In this document: positions 1-6,792 of the stretch, in pieces
Numbering within the stretch: position 1 is the stretch's first letter
Layout: each line of letters begins with the position of its first letter
Source: Desulfurococcales archaeon
Lineage (GTDB): Archaea; Thermoproteota; Thermoprotei_A; Sulfolobales; Desulfurococcaceae
Direction of reading: 5' to 3'
NCBI GenBank assembly: GCA_027064845.1
Contig: JAMOPC010000128.1
Location: forward strand, 1 to 15,508
Length of the DNA: 15,508 nucleotides
Position numbers and translations under genes: made by a program
The notes under the pieces: generated by a model
What the model saw: the letters and a program-made list of their open reading frames with translations, nothing else
Database searches by the model: none
Told to the model about the DNA's origin: nothing

Positions 1-165
1 ATAGCATTGCTTGAACTGCTTGATAATCACGAGTTATTTGTCCTAGCATTCAGTAATGATACCCCCGACTTTATACGTAGAAGAGCCTACATGATACTAA
101 TGAAACGTATTAAAAACATTAACAAGAATAGCTTGGATCATTATAATACTGTAAATAAGCAATAA
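1..165 (+). CDS. 3' end of an early-operon small protein (partial, left-element homologue of 12376-12588)
   Basis: The window opens inside a reading frame in frame 1 that runs 54 codons to a TAA. The translated end aligns by eye with the C-terminal part of the 70-aa protein encoded at 12376-12588: LLELLDNHELFVLAF here against LLLQVLDDDELAVLIV there, then a charged helix (RRRAYMILMKRIKN against VSELAWKELVRRGKIK). It is therefore the last gene of the early operon of the neighbouring (left) element, and it is substantially diverged. It overlaps the convergent 88-aa gene by 69 bp, against an 11-bp overlap in the right copy. The extension beyond the homologue's C-terminus (NINKNSLDHYNTVNKQ) has no counterpart. 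Function is unknown; it looks like a short all-helical protein. The start lies outside the window. Confidence 0.6.
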   Translation: MALLELLDNHELFVLAFSNDTPDFIRRRAYMILMKRIKNINKNSLDHYNTVNKQ

Positions 166-363
166 TGTTTTATTCACATACTTATAGACAACCAGGGCGA
201 CCATTATCTTCAAAATAATGAGAAATATAGCATTTTCTAATAATAGGTTTACAACAGGGTTTAGTTCTCTAGCCCCGCTTTGTATTGCTAGATAAGTCGT
301 TATAACGTCTAAGACCTGGAGACTCATTATATATAATAAGAGTATAAGCCTATTTCTTTGCAT
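97..363 (-). CDS. Small multi-span membrane protein, DUF5658-like (left copy)
   Basis: 88 aa, predicted from hydrophobicity to have about three membrane helices (residues ~5-27, ~38-60, ~64-83). The motif D-x-x-TTYLA...ELNPxxxxL followed by a lysine in the second helix (LKI) resembles the small archaeal DUF5658-type membrane proteins; this is recognition by motif, not a search. The ATG sits inside the 3' end of the ATPase gene (14-bp overlap), so it is the last gene of the minus-strand cluster. The first 12 residues are identical to the right-element homologue at 12578-12844, after which the two proteins diverge to about half identity, although all hallmark residues (D, TTYLA, ELNP) are kept. 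That retention argues for a real function in both copies. The role in the element is unknown. Confidence 0.75.
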   Translation of the reverse strand: MQRNRLILLLYIMSLQVLDVITTYLAIQSGARELNPVVNLLLENAIFLIILKIMVALVVYKYVNKTLLLIYSIIMIQAILVNVFNTFH

Positions 364-1147
364 AGAAGGGTTTCCTCGGCAAAGTTCTTTTCATCTTCTT
401 CCATTCCTTATAGATGTAGTCAAGCAGCTTGTTCGGGGCTATTTCTCTAGAAGCTCTTACCAGTTTACTGTATAGCTTGACATAGAGTTTTCTAAGAGTC
501 TCGTATTCGTCATAGTTGGGTGTTCTGAGTATGATGTAGTCACGGTATAATACACTTGTATCCCAATAGTAGGATCCCCACTCGTTTCTCTTCTCTTGTC
601 TAACCTGTATATCAACCATAGACCTGGGCTTACCGTTTTCCTTATGCCCGTTTCTCCATACTCTACACCTTATCTTGTATAAATTTCCATTATACTTGAT
701 TGAGCGGGGCAAGCTTCTTTCACTAGTCATTGTCAAAAGTATAGCTCCTACTCTGAGCCTCATTGTCTCGAATAATCCACGAATACCAATAGCCAATGGG
801 TGCCAAGAGTTTCTTTTTAGAAGTTCTAGCCAAGGACCAGCATCATCCCAAATCAGGATAGGGATCCATAAATCGTGTTTCTCGAGATAGTCTATTGCTT
901 CCTGGAAATCGAAAGGAGTAAAAACTATGAAGTCTAGGATCCTGTCCCAGTCTTGGTAGAAATCATAGGCTACTTTCATCGAGTAAATAGATTTACCAGC
1001 TCCTGGTCTACCATATATTCCAACAATTGTTGTTGAATGACTACTATACATTTCTCTTAATAGCAGCCTAGACAAGTTCTTCGAGGCTCTGGGCTTGGAA
1101 CCGAGGAACTCTTCTATAGTATTATATATGTATAGGGTACCCCCCAT
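350..1147 (-). CDS. SSV B251-type P-loop ATPase (left copy)
   Basis: 265 aa. A Walker A motif GRPGAGKS lies at residues 46-53, and a Walker B segment IPILIWDDAGPW at 95-106. A sensor-like strand (ILLTMTSER) lies at ~136-144, followed by an RNGHKENGKPRSMVDIQV segment. The IP-I-I-DDAG-WL signature, and the GxP(D/R)G-like stretch after it, match what I know of the B251 ATPase family conserved across Fuselloviridae. In those viruses it is suspected to act in replication or packaging, but this is not settled. The gene is preceded by the 145-aa gene (17 bp between the stop and this start). A purine-rich stretch with six consecutive G upstream of the ATG can serve as the ribosome-binding site. It differs from the copy at 12831-13628 by only three synonymous changes, all near the 3' end; the proteins are identical. 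Confidence 0.88.
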   Translation of the reverse strand: MGGTLYIYNTIEEFLGSKPRASKNLSRLLLREMYSSHSTTIVGIYGRPGAGKSIYSMKVAYDFYQDWDRILDFIVFTPFDFQEAIDYLEKHDLWIPILIWDDAGPWLELLKRNSWHPLAIGIRGLFETMRLRVGAILLTMTSERSLPRSIKYNGNLYKIRCRVWRNGHKENGKPRSMVDIQVRQEKRNEWGSYYWDTSVLYRDYIILRTPNYDEYETLRKLYVKLYSKLVRASREIAPNKLLDYIYKEWKKMKRTLPRKPFYAKK

Positions 1148-1163
1148 ACATTATCAGCCCCCC

Positions 1164-1601
1164 TCACCATTCTTCAGTCTCTTTAGTCTCCTGTACTTTT
1201 CTAATCCTCGATAAGTTGATGTTCTGTAGTATTCTCCATGCTCTTCCGCCTACTACTGCTATTATGTCTTTTACTCCACGCCTATGTATTGCTCTCTTCA
1301 TCACTACGTAGTTGTCCACGAATTTTCTGAGAACAGGGTCTGGCACTATCTCTGCTATGCTTTTCAGCATTGCTATTGTCTTCGCTTCTCCACCGCTGCC
1401 GAAATCTGTTAGTGTGAACTTAGCCATTCCTCGAGGCGTGGCGAATAATTCTACTGCTTTTTTCTGTGCTGCTACAATGTCTCCTTCAAGGCCTTCCCAG
1501 AACTCTGTTTCCTCGTCTTCTTCTTCAAACGGATCATCGTATAGTATCGGTTCATGTAGGTCCTTGTCTTCTTCTTTCCTTTTACGCTTCTTCTTAGCCA
1601 T
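1164..1601 (-). CDS. Conserved charged protein of unknown function (left copy)
   Basis: 145 aa from the ATG at 1601. An in-frame GTG at 1616 would add five residues, but the ATG has a GGTGA eight bases upstream and gives a natural lysine-rich start. The N-terminus is strongly basic (KKKRKRK). An acidic stretch follows (~residues 21-41, EEEDEET), then a helical domain of about 95 residues with hydrophobic segments IAMLKSIAEIV and VKDIIAVVGGRAW, and a charged tail. I do not recognise a family. The basic-then-acidic tail is typical of proteins that bind nucleic acid or another virion protein. The start overlaps the upstream 61-aa gene by 8 bp, so translation is probably coupled. The protein is identical in the second copy. 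Confidence 0.75.
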   Translation of the reverse strand: MAKKKRKRKEEDKDLHEPILYDDPFEEEDEETEFWEGLEGDIVAAQKKAVELFATPRGMAKFTLTDFGSGGEAKTIAMLKSIAEIVPDPVLRKFVDNYVVMKRAIHRRGVKDIIAVVGGRAWRILQNINLSRIRKVQETKETEEW

Positions 1602-1779
1602 ATACCTCATCACCACTGGTTTCCGCTGTTAGATAACCGCCTATAAAAATAATTGAAACAGCCGCAGCTATTCCGAATGCTTCATTGATCTGCTTCAAAT
1701 AATAATACGTTAGAAACGATATAGTGCCGAACAAGCAACCGATAAGGAACTCAAGTATTCTCCTATACGTTCTCCGCAT
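1594..1779 (-). CDS. 61-aa two-helix membrane protein (left copy)
   Basis: A basic N-terminus (MRRTYRR) is followed by two hydrophobic helices at residues ~9-28 and ~34-50, and a short polar tail (ETSGDEVYG). The start is supported by GGTGA four bases before the ATG, with the GGTGA immediately 5' of the coding region and just after the TGA of the upstream 213-aa gene. This is the spacing seen throughout the window. Small two-span membrane proteins of this size are common in spindle-shaped viruses, both as minor envelope proteins and as unassigned ORFs, but nothing here assigns a specific role. It sits between two other genes of the cluster, so it is probably co-transcribed with them. It is identical in the second copy. 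Confidence 0.7.
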   Translation of the reverse strand: MRRTYRRILEFLIGCLFGTISFLTYYYLKQINEAFGIAAAVSIIFIGGYLTAETSGDEVYG

Positions 1780-1783
1780 CCGA

Positions 1784-2425
1784 TCACCTCACGGGCGCAA
1801 TTATTATCTTGAACCCTATCATTGGCAGTAAGAAGAACTGCATAAGGTATATGATGAATGCTCCAACTATTATGTATAGTACTTTCTCTGCTGTACTAAC
1901 AGTTATTTTACCAAGTAATTTCTTGATCGACCCGCTGGCTATGTATGTATACAGTGTCTTGGGATTGAGTATTGCTGGGTGAAGCCTTAGCTTCTTCATC
2001 TCCTTAATATCATTAACTGGGTTCTCGAAATGATATATGGCCTGTGTATTGGCGTCGACTATTAGCATTGGTTTAGCACGGTTCTTCTCCCTTAACACGT
2101 ATAGTTTTAGGTGTTCAGGCTCTATTTTCCACAGTCTCTGTTTCTTCTTGTCAAGTACTTCTCCCTGGTCCGTGAGATATGCCTTGACTCTTTCAATTAT
2201 TTCTCCGTTTCTTACTAGTAGTACTACTTCTTTTACGTCTAGGGTTTTTACCTGTTTTCTGAGCTTGTTTTTCTCTTTCTCTTCCATGATTTTTGGTGTT
2301 GGTATTTTTAGTCTTGGTGTCTGCGGGTTTATGCGCTTATATATCCCGTACAGTATTAGTGTGCTGACAATCATTATTGGGGCTAATAAGAGTATGAATA
2401 AGCCTTGTAGTAGCTCATAGAACAT
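1784..2425 (-). CDS. Bitopic/two-span membrane protein with cytosolic domain (left copy)
   Basis: 213 aa. There is an N-terminal membrane helix (residues ~5-27, LLQGLFILLLAPIMIVSTLIL) and a central soluble, charged domain of about 150 residues. A C-terminal hydrophobic pair follows (~183-210, VLYIIVGAFIIYLMQFFLLPMIGFKIII). The central domain starts with a lysine/glutamate-rich segment and contains beta-type stretches (VVLLVRNGEIIERVKAYL, KPMLIVDAN). I do not recognise the family. This is the first gene of the minus cluster: GGTGA lies four to five bases before the ATG. Its promoter region is shared with the divergent secreted-protein gene and carries the two-dyad operator at 2470-2509. The protein is identical in the second copy. 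Confidence 0.75.
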   Translation of the reverse strand: MFYELLQGLFILLLAPIMIVSTLILYGIYKRINPQTPRLKIPTPKIMEEKEKNKLRKQVKTLDVKEVVLLVRNGEIIERVKAYLTDQGEVLDKKKQRLWKIEPEHLKLYVLREKNRAKPMLIVDANTQAIYHFENPVNDIKEMKKLRLHPAILNPKTLYTYIASGSIKKLLGKITVSTAEKVLYIIVGAFIIYLMQFFLLPMIGFKIIIAPVR

Positions 2426-2469
2426 TTTTTCACCAATTATGAGTTATGCATTGCTTCTTAGCTTGATCT

Positions 2470-2509
2470 AGACTTGCATAAGCTTAGTTGAGCTTATGTA
2501 AGCTCAACT
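2470..2509. promoter_or_regulatory. Two-dyad operator/promoter region, copy A
   Basis: The region holds two inverted-repeat sites whose centres are 20 bp apart. The first is AGACTTGCATAAGCTT (2470-2485). The second is a perfect 24-bp palindrome (2486-2509) with 11-bp arms AGTTGAGCTTA/TAAGCTCAACT around TG. The same arrangement occurs at 4187-4222 with 20-bp centre spacing and most bases conserved. It sits about 90 bp upstream of the start codon of the + gene and 45 bp from the minus gene start. A TATA-like core (TTATGTAAGC) lies inside the second dyad, so bound protein would compete with TBP. The regulator is not identified. Confidence 0.7.
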
Positions 2510-2563
2510 GAATCTAAACAGCTCTGAGATCCTTTCACTAAACTATACTTGGTGAGAAAGTGT

Positions 2564-3724
2564 ATGAAGCCCTACTATTCCTTATTACTAGCCTTGTTGT
2601 TTACGTTATCATTTACAGCGATAATATACGCCGACACTTCACAAATAGGGCCAGGAATAGACACTGGTAAGGGATCGGCACTATATTTTGGGCCGCAAAC
2701 CTATGATATGTATCCATTTGGAAACATCTATATAGAGTTCCAAGCACCCGAAAACGGTACTTATACATTCTATGCTGGCTGGGGAACCGTCGAAGAACAT
2801 GCAAGTGGCTATGTACAGTTCGAATTAACAAATAATAATGATGATTATGTCAAAGACGTTGTCATTACATTTAGTGACGGGGTAACATTTCACACTGAAG
2901 AGCTTTTCACAGTATACTTGACTAGTGGAACATATAGGTTATGGATAAAACCAAGTTTCGAAGACGGATCCCTAATGCTCTGGGGCTATGACGCTTCAAC
3001 CGATCCTTCAGTATCCTATTATAATCACCCACAATACGGATGGATGCAAATCGAGGATCTAGCCTGGTTCGCTCTATATAGTACTAGTGGTGGAGCCTCG
3101 ACAATACCGATGCCTAAAGCAACCTATGATCCAAACAGTATATGGGCTGATGACAAATACGTTTATGTCAAGATAACTATTTGGAACTGGAAAAACGGCA
3201 CAACAATAACTATTGCTAGATACGATGAAATACTGGACACTTATACTGATCAACAAGAATATACGGTGGAGAACATAAGTGTTCAAACAATAATAGCCAA
3301 GTTCTCGAGAATCAACGGTGGAGAAGTAAGCGGAGACTACATTTATATCAGCGGATACGATCTAAACGGAAACTTTTACAGTACAAGGCTAGAACCATTC
3401 AATATAACAGTTGCTCCCAAGGGCTGGATCGACCAGGTAAGGGAATGGTTTGATGCATTATACAGTTATGCTTCCAACATTGTACAAGTAGTTATAACGA
3501 TACTGCCCTGGAGCGGGGCATTATGGGCGGTTGCATTCATGGGATCTATAATAAAATGTGTACAGGAAACAAGCCTTAACCCCTTATTCGACTTCTTGTA
3601 TAAAAACTACCAGTTATTGACGGGGCTAGCTAGTTTGACGCTTAAAATCGTGGAAAAAACAGTAGACGTATTCAAGTTTCTCGGAGACGTTATCATTAAA
3701 GCAATAACGTTCCTAATAGGCTAG
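2564..3724 (+). CDS. Secreted or envelope-anchored beta-rich surface protein
   Basis: 386 aa from ATG 2564, chosen because GGTGAG lies seven bases upstream; an upstream TTG at 2549 would put five residues before the signal peptide. A signal peptide spans residues 1-23 (hydrophobic core YSLLLALLFTLSFTAII, likely cleavage after YA). The ectodomain (~24-280) is rich in Tyr, Thr and Asn and appears all-beta, with several N-x-S/T sequons. A C-terminal membrane region follows: a helix at ~305-330 (IVQVVITILPWSGALWAVAF) and a hydrophobic end (GDVIIKAITFLIG). This is the layout of a viral envelope or attachment protein. The family is not recognised. Its promoter has the same operator as the coat operon, which supports a virion role. 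The 5' part is repeated identically at 15045-15508. Confidence 0.8.
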   Translation: MKPYYSLLLALLFTLSFTAIIYADTSQIGPGIDTGKGSALYFGPQTYDMYPFGNIYIEFQAPENGTYTFYAGWGTVEEHASGYVQFELTNNNDDYVKDVVITFSDGVTFHTEELFTVYLTSGTYRLWIKPSFEDGSLMLWGYDASTDPSVSYYNHPQYGWMQIEDLAWFALYSTSGGASTIPMPKATYDPNSIWADDKYVYVKITIWNWKNGTTITIARYDEILDTYTDQQEYTVENISVQTIIAKFSRINGGEVSGDYIYISGYDLNGNFYSTRLEPFNITVAPKGWIDQVREWFDALYSYASNIVQVVITILPWSGALWAVAFMGSIIKCVQETSLNPLFDFLYKNYQLLTGLASLTLKIVEKTVDVFKFLGDVIIKAITFLIG

Positions 3725-3834
3725 AAAACCAGTTCTTCCAGCAAGTACTTCATGAAGCGATAGCCGAGATAACCCAGGCTTGCAGCAGCAAAAACAACTA
3801 CTATGAACATTACTGGGTCTTCATACCATGCCAT
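3721..3834 (-). CDS. 37-aa single-pass membrane microprotein
   Basis: This small frame encodes MAWYEDPVMFIVVVFAAASL, then GYLGYRFMKYLLEELVF. It has one membrane helix (residues ~8-25) followed by a short amphipathic basic/acidic tail. The start is supported by AAGGTGA, whose TGA is the stop of the upstream 98-aa gene, seven bases before the ATG. This is the spacing used across the window. It overlaps the convergent surface-protein gene by 3 bp at the stop codons. The gene fills an otherwise empty 117-bp gap and ends exactly at the neighbour's stop, which is characteristic of compact viral genomes. Function is unknown; a minor envelope protein or holin-like factor is possible but unsupported. 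Confidence 0.65.
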   Translation of the reverse strand: MAWYEDPVMFIVVVFAAASLGYLGYRFMKYLLEELVF

Positions 3835-3841
3835 ATATTTT

Positions 3842-4138
3842 TCACCTTGCAGGCGGCGTGTATGGTATAACGTCTTCGAGAAGCGTTATTCCCTTTGTTT
3901 TGGCCCAGTTCTTCAGCTCGGCTACTCTCTTGTCGTGATCGTCTCCTTCAACATATAATAGTAGCTTATACTTGTCTGGCGGATAATCGCTTGCCACTAC
4001 TGCGAGCCAAGCCCCTAGCTTTAGTATTAGGAGCCTTGGTAATCGGTTCTTGAAACTGATCTTCTGGGCTATTTCCTTGGTTTCCCTATCAACTAGGATT
4101 GCTGTGAGCTTGATTGGTTTGTTTATGGGTTTACCCAA
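3842..4138 (-). CDS. 98-aa soluble protein of unknown function
   Basis: The start is TTG at 4138, with GGTGGTGA upstream (spacing six) and a strong minus-strand TATA (TTTATAA, 4171-4177) about 33 bp away. The protein looks like a compact alpha/beta fold: a strand (IKLTAILVD), a charged helix (RETKEIAQKISF), a second hydrophobic region (LLILKLGAWLAVVAS), a strand (YKLLLYVEGDD), a helix (HDKRVAELKNWAKTKG) and the terminal ITLLEDVIPY. I do not recognise a family. It is divergent from the coat gene across the shared operator at 4187-4222 and is followed by the 37-aa microprotein, so it may be regulated together with virion genes. Confidence 0.72.
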   Translation of the reverse strand: MGKPINKPIKLTAILVDRETKEIAQKISFKNRLPRLLILKLGAWLAVVASDYPPDKYKLLLYVEGDDHDKRVAELKNWAKTKGITLLEDVIPYTPPAR

Positions 4139-4170
4139 GCTTTCACCACCTATTATTATCTACATTTTGC

Positions 4171-4177
4171 TTATAAA
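4171..4177 (-). promoter_or_regulatory. TATA box for the 98-aa gene
   Basis: On the minus strand this reads CAATTTATAAGC, a good crenarchaeal TATA element. It lies about 33 bp upstream of the TTG start at 4138, so transcription would start a few bases before the ribosome-binding site. It is adjacent to the operator pair beginning at 4187. Confidence 0.55.
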
Positions 4178-4186
4178 TTGATCCCT

Positions 4187-4222
4187 AGACTCTGATAAGC
4201 TTATGATAGCTTGTATAAGCTA
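4187..4222. promoter_or_regulatory. Two-dyad operator/promoter region, copy B
   Basis: Site one is AGACTCTGATAAGCTT (4187-4202), matching 13 of 16 bases of site one at 2470. Site two is TAGCTTGTATAAGCTA (4207-4222), a dyad with 6-bp arms around GTAT. The centres are 20 bp apart, exactly as in copy A. TTGATC and TAGACT precede both copies in the same order. A TATA-like GTATAAGC lies inside site two, 60 bp before the coat-protein ATG. This positions the element as a shared repressor or activator site for the divergent 98-aa and coat genes. Confidence 0.68.
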
Positions 4223-4277
4223 CTAGTTCTCTACTGCTTCGCTGAAGTTTTGAACAAGATATATTCTGGGTGAAAAT

Positions 4278-4523
4278 ATGTTCGGGCTAGGTAAAAGGAT
4301 AAAGGCATGGGTAAATGCACAAAAATATAAAATCATGACCGTATCCACAGTATTAGCACTGGTTGGACAAACAGAGAACAGCACTATAGACTATAGCCAG
4401 ATAACCGATATGATCTATGCCTTCCTACCATTGATAATAACGTTCATAGCAATCCTAATACCCCTTAAGTTCTTAGGCGCCATAATGAAGCTCTTCGAGA
4501 GATTATTTGAAGGATTCAAGTAA
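4278..4523 (+). CDS. VP1/VP3-like small hydrophobic coat protein candidate
   Basis: 81 aa. The N-terminus is basic (GKRIKAWVNAQKYK), followed by a short hydrophobic segment (~residues 19-30), a polar loop with an N-S-T sequon, and a long membrane helix (~42-72, YAFLPLIITFIAILIPLKFLGAIM) with an amphipathic tail. The central pattern, a polar turn followed by -LPLIITFIAILIP-, strongly recalls the C-terminal half of fuselloviral VP1/VP3 coat proteins (hydrophobic LVPL...LIIVP). This is recognition from memory, not an alignment. The start is ATG with GGTGA four bases upstream. It is first in the + strand virion operon, directly under the two-dyad promoter and followed by a T-tract, as expected for a highly expressed structural gene. 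Confidence 0.6.
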   Translation: MFGLGKRIKAWVNAQKYKIMTVSTVLALVGQTENSTIDYSQITDMIYAFLPLIITFIAILIPLKFLGAIMKLFERLFEGFK

Positions 4524-4557
4524 GCACAGCGTAGCAACTGCTCATAAATAGATTGGG

Positions 4558-4563
4558 TTTTTT
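4558..4563 (+). terminator. T-tract after the coat gene
   Basis: Six T follow GGG, 35 bp downstream of the coat-protein stop. Archaeal intrinsic termination relies on such tracts. It could end part of the transcripts, giving more coat mRNA than mRNA for the downstream surface proteins. A TATA-like CATAAATAG (about 4543-4551) just upstream could restart transcription for the next gene. Confidence 0.35.
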
Positions 4564-4594
4564 AGTTGAATAAAACACGTCAAGGTGATCTAGT

Positions 4595-5032
4595 TTGAAG
4601 TATGCATGGCTGGGTATAGTACTTGTTATAGCATTACTGGGAATAACTATTCAGGCAAACGCTATAGTGCAGTTAACAGTTGATAGACAAACGATCTATC
4701 CAGGCGAAACAATAACTCTGAGCTGGAACATATATGGTGGTGAACAAGTTAGTGCAACCGTGTACATGGTGTATAATAACCAGACAGCGCCCATAACAAC
4801 ACTAACCAATGAAACAAGCTATTCTATAAGACTCGACGCTACAGGCAACTATGAATTCTATGTAGTGGTAACACTAGATGATAATACAACGGTTGAGAGC
4901 AACCATGTAAGCGTAGCCGTTATAGAGCAGCCAGTAAACCAGATGCAGAGCCTGTTCTACGCAATGCTTGCCATAACGGTGCCACTATTACTACTAATGA
5001 GCTTCATCAAAATCATTGGAAAACACCTATGA
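4595..5032 (+). CDS. Ig-like secreted membrane-anchored protein
   Basis: 145 aa from TTG 4595, with AAGGTGA six bases upstream and no better start nearby. A signal peptide or signal anchor spans residues 1-23 (hydrophobic core WLGIVLVIALLGITI, ending ANA). A single beta-sandwich domain follows (~24-108) that begins VQLTVDRQTIYPGETITLSW and ends SNHVSVAVI, the strand pattern of Ig-like/CARDB-type surface domains. A C-terminal membrane helix occupies ~117-140 (LFYAMLAITVPLLLLMSFI), with a KHL tail. The stop is 13 bp before the next start, so it is co-transcribed with the 578-aa protein, whose C-terminal domain is of the same kind. It is probably a minor virion or spike-associated protein (inference). 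Confidence 0.72.
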   Translation: MKYAWLGIVLVIALLGITIQANAIVQLTVDRQTIYPGETITLSWNIYGGEQVSATVYMVYNNQTAPITTLTNETSYSIRLDATGNYEFYVVVTLDDNTTVESNHVSVAVIEQPVNQMQSLFYAMLAITVPLLLLMSFIKIIGKHL

Positions 5033-5045
5033 AGGGTGAACAAGC

Positions 5046-6782
5046 ATGAAGCTGAACAGACATATGCTGTATAGAATAGTTCCAGTAATACTTGTATTAT
5101 TAATAATTATAGGCAGTGTAGCGATAATATCACAAGGACTAACATTTACTGAGACAACAAATCAGTTAACCAACGGTAATACTATTACTGCTATGCTTGA
5201 TGCTGTTATACGCTATGGTAATAAGGTCTATTTCACAACTATTGCTGGTGGTTATTGTCGTTTAGTTGAGGTTGATAAGCAGGGTAATTATAGGGAACTA
5301 CAATTATTTGAAAATGCTTATGACCCGACTTATGGCGAGGACGATGATCATGGTGTTCCGTCAATAGTGTGGATCGAGGAAGGCAAGAAAATATTAGCAG
5401 TTGGTGGAAGCCATACAATATATACTCCTAAGAAATGGGCTGTTGTAGATGTTGAGAACTGGACTATAACGGCTAGTGGTGATTTTGGAAGCGAAAGCTT
5501 AGGCAATACTGTCCTAGTAAAAACAAATGATGGAAAAATATCGCTTTTCGTTGTATGGGAAGACCCGAACGATAACAACAAGCGTAAGGTTAGATGGTAT
5601 GAATTCGATCCAAGTAATAATACGTGGACTCTTGTAGGACTAGTAACAAGTACAGAGTCAAAAACAGTATGGTTGGCGGGATACAACATTGATAATGGTA
5701 ATGTATTAATTACTATAGCGATGCCTGGAACATACGGACCATTTGCTTTAGTGCAGTTTGATCCAGTAAATAAGAAGTTCCTGGATGTTAATGGAAACGA
5801 GCTAACGCTACCATTCGATCACTCTACATTATTTGAAGTTGATAGGTACACGGCATATATTATTAATGGATATGTATATGCAGAGCTGTATGATTCCACG
5901 AATCTAGCAATGTATGTTAAAAAGTATGATTTAAGCCATAACGAGTTAGCGAGTAAGGAACTGTGTAGTCAAGCGAATGGTGTTAATACTGCTTATCTTT
6001 ATACAACTTCGGCACTACTATATTTTGATGGTAAGCTATGGGTTATTTACCGTGATAATGACAATAAGACCACGATAGCAACCGTTGATCTTGATACGTT
6101 GGACTTAACGGTGATGTACAAGAGCAGTTCAAACGATATAGTGTTTTGGCCAGTACCTGAAAGATATATGAATGGTACTTTTGTATGGCACAATACACTA
6201 GACACGAGCGGACAGGATAACTGGGCTACCGAGGCAAGCGGAGACCATATAACATATATTGTATTCATTGATAATGAAACAATCACTACCACAACAACCC
6301 CTGCTGAACCGCATTTCAAGTTTGGCACATACCCGATAAGCGTTACTGCTTCTCCAGGACAAAACGTTACCCTAAACTACCAGGTAATAAACGATGGCGG
6401 TAGTGGTGGTGATGTAACTCTTAGAATAAAGGATAGTAACGGAACAATAGTGTATAGCAAAACAGTATATCTCGACGCAGGCGCAGACACTACTATTGCT
6501 GCGACAATAACTGCTCCAAGCAGTGAAGGAACCTACAATTATACAGCAGAGATATATAATGAAGCAACAGGACAAGTAGACGCATCAGCAACACTGACAA
6601 TAACCGTTGACTCCACAGCAACAGAACCAACAGTAACCTATACCAATGCACCAAGCTACCAAGTAGACACAAGCATCATATGGAACATGATGAACCCATT
6701 CCTAGTCCTGGGAATAACACTGCTATTCATGGGATTCATAGTAGCAATGGTCGATAAGATGGGTAAATCAATAAAGATCTAG
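5046..6782 (+). CDS. Large surface/attachment protein with propeller-like and CARDB-like domains
   Basis: 578 aa, the largest protein of the window. Residues 9-31 form an N-terminal membrane helix or signal anchor. Residues ~40-410 are a long beta-rich region with repeated Y/W-containing strands and DG/NG turns (GNKVYFTTIAGG, NGYVYAELYDS, DGKLWVIYRDN), suggestive of a beta-propeller. Residues ~425-525 resemble a CARDB/Ig-like domain (PISVTASPGQNVTLNYQV...). A C-terminal membrane helix lies at ~548-570, with a short basic tail. The architecture matches terminal attachment proteins of spindle-shaped viruses such as VP4 (C792 in SSV1) in kind; homology is not shown. The start is ATG with GGTGA six bases upstream. 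Thr/Asn-rich linkers and many sequons suggest glycosylation. Confidence 0.72.
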   Translation: MKLNRHMLYRIVPVILVLLIIIGSVAIISQGLTFTETTNQLTNGNTITAMLDAVIRYGNKVYFTTIAGGYCRLVEVDKQGNYRELQLFENAYDPTYGEDDDHGVPSIVWIEEGKKILAVGGSHTIYTPKKWAVVDVENWTITASGDFGSESLGNTVLVKTNDGKISLFVVWEDPNDNNKRKVRWYEFDPSNNTWTLVGLVTSTESKTVWLAGYNIDNGNVLITIAMPGTYGPFALVQFDPVNKKFLDVNGNELTLPFDHSTLFEVDRYTAYIINGYVYAELYDSTNLAMYVKKYDLSHNELASKELCSQANGVNTAYLYTTSALLYFDGKLWVIYRDNDNKTTIATVDLDTLDLTVMYKSSSNDIVFWPVPERYMNGTFVWHNTLDTSGQDNWATEASGDHITYIVFIDNETITTTTTPAEPHFKFGTYPISVTASPGQNVTLNYQVINDGGSGGDVTLRIKDSNGTIVYSKTVYLDAGADTTIAATITAPSSEGTYNYTAEIYNEATGQVDASATLTITVDSTATEPTVTYTNAPSYQVDTSIIWNMMNPFLVLGITLLFMGFIVAMVDKMGKSIKI

Positions 6783-6792
6783 GGGTGATAAT

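Larger units (their letters stand above)
342..3027. repeat. Long direct repeat, left copy
   Basis: Matches 12823-15508 at a constant offset of 12,481 bp over about 2.7 kb. Differences seen are at 342, 395, 398 and 446; beyond that I saw none. Left of ~340 the match falls abruptly to that of diverged homologues. Confidence 0.95.

Noticed and set aside
350..1147. Zot/pI-type inovirus morphogenesis ATPase
   Set aside because: The Walker B context (IP-I-I-DDAG-W) and the following segment fit the SSV B251 family better, and the rest of the element is spindle-shaped-virus-like.
342..3027. Explaining the long repeat as an overlap from circular-contig assembly
   Set aside because: The left 340 bp are homologous yet strongly diverged from the expected continuation, and four SNPs exist within the repeat near that edge. 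A circular overlap would be identical throughout. An assembly chimera of two variants cannot be fully excluded without reads.
5348..6575. Minus-strand frames opposite the 578-aa protein
   Set aside because: Serine/valine/isoleucine-rich shadow translations with no ribosome-binding sites, opposite a well-supported long gene.
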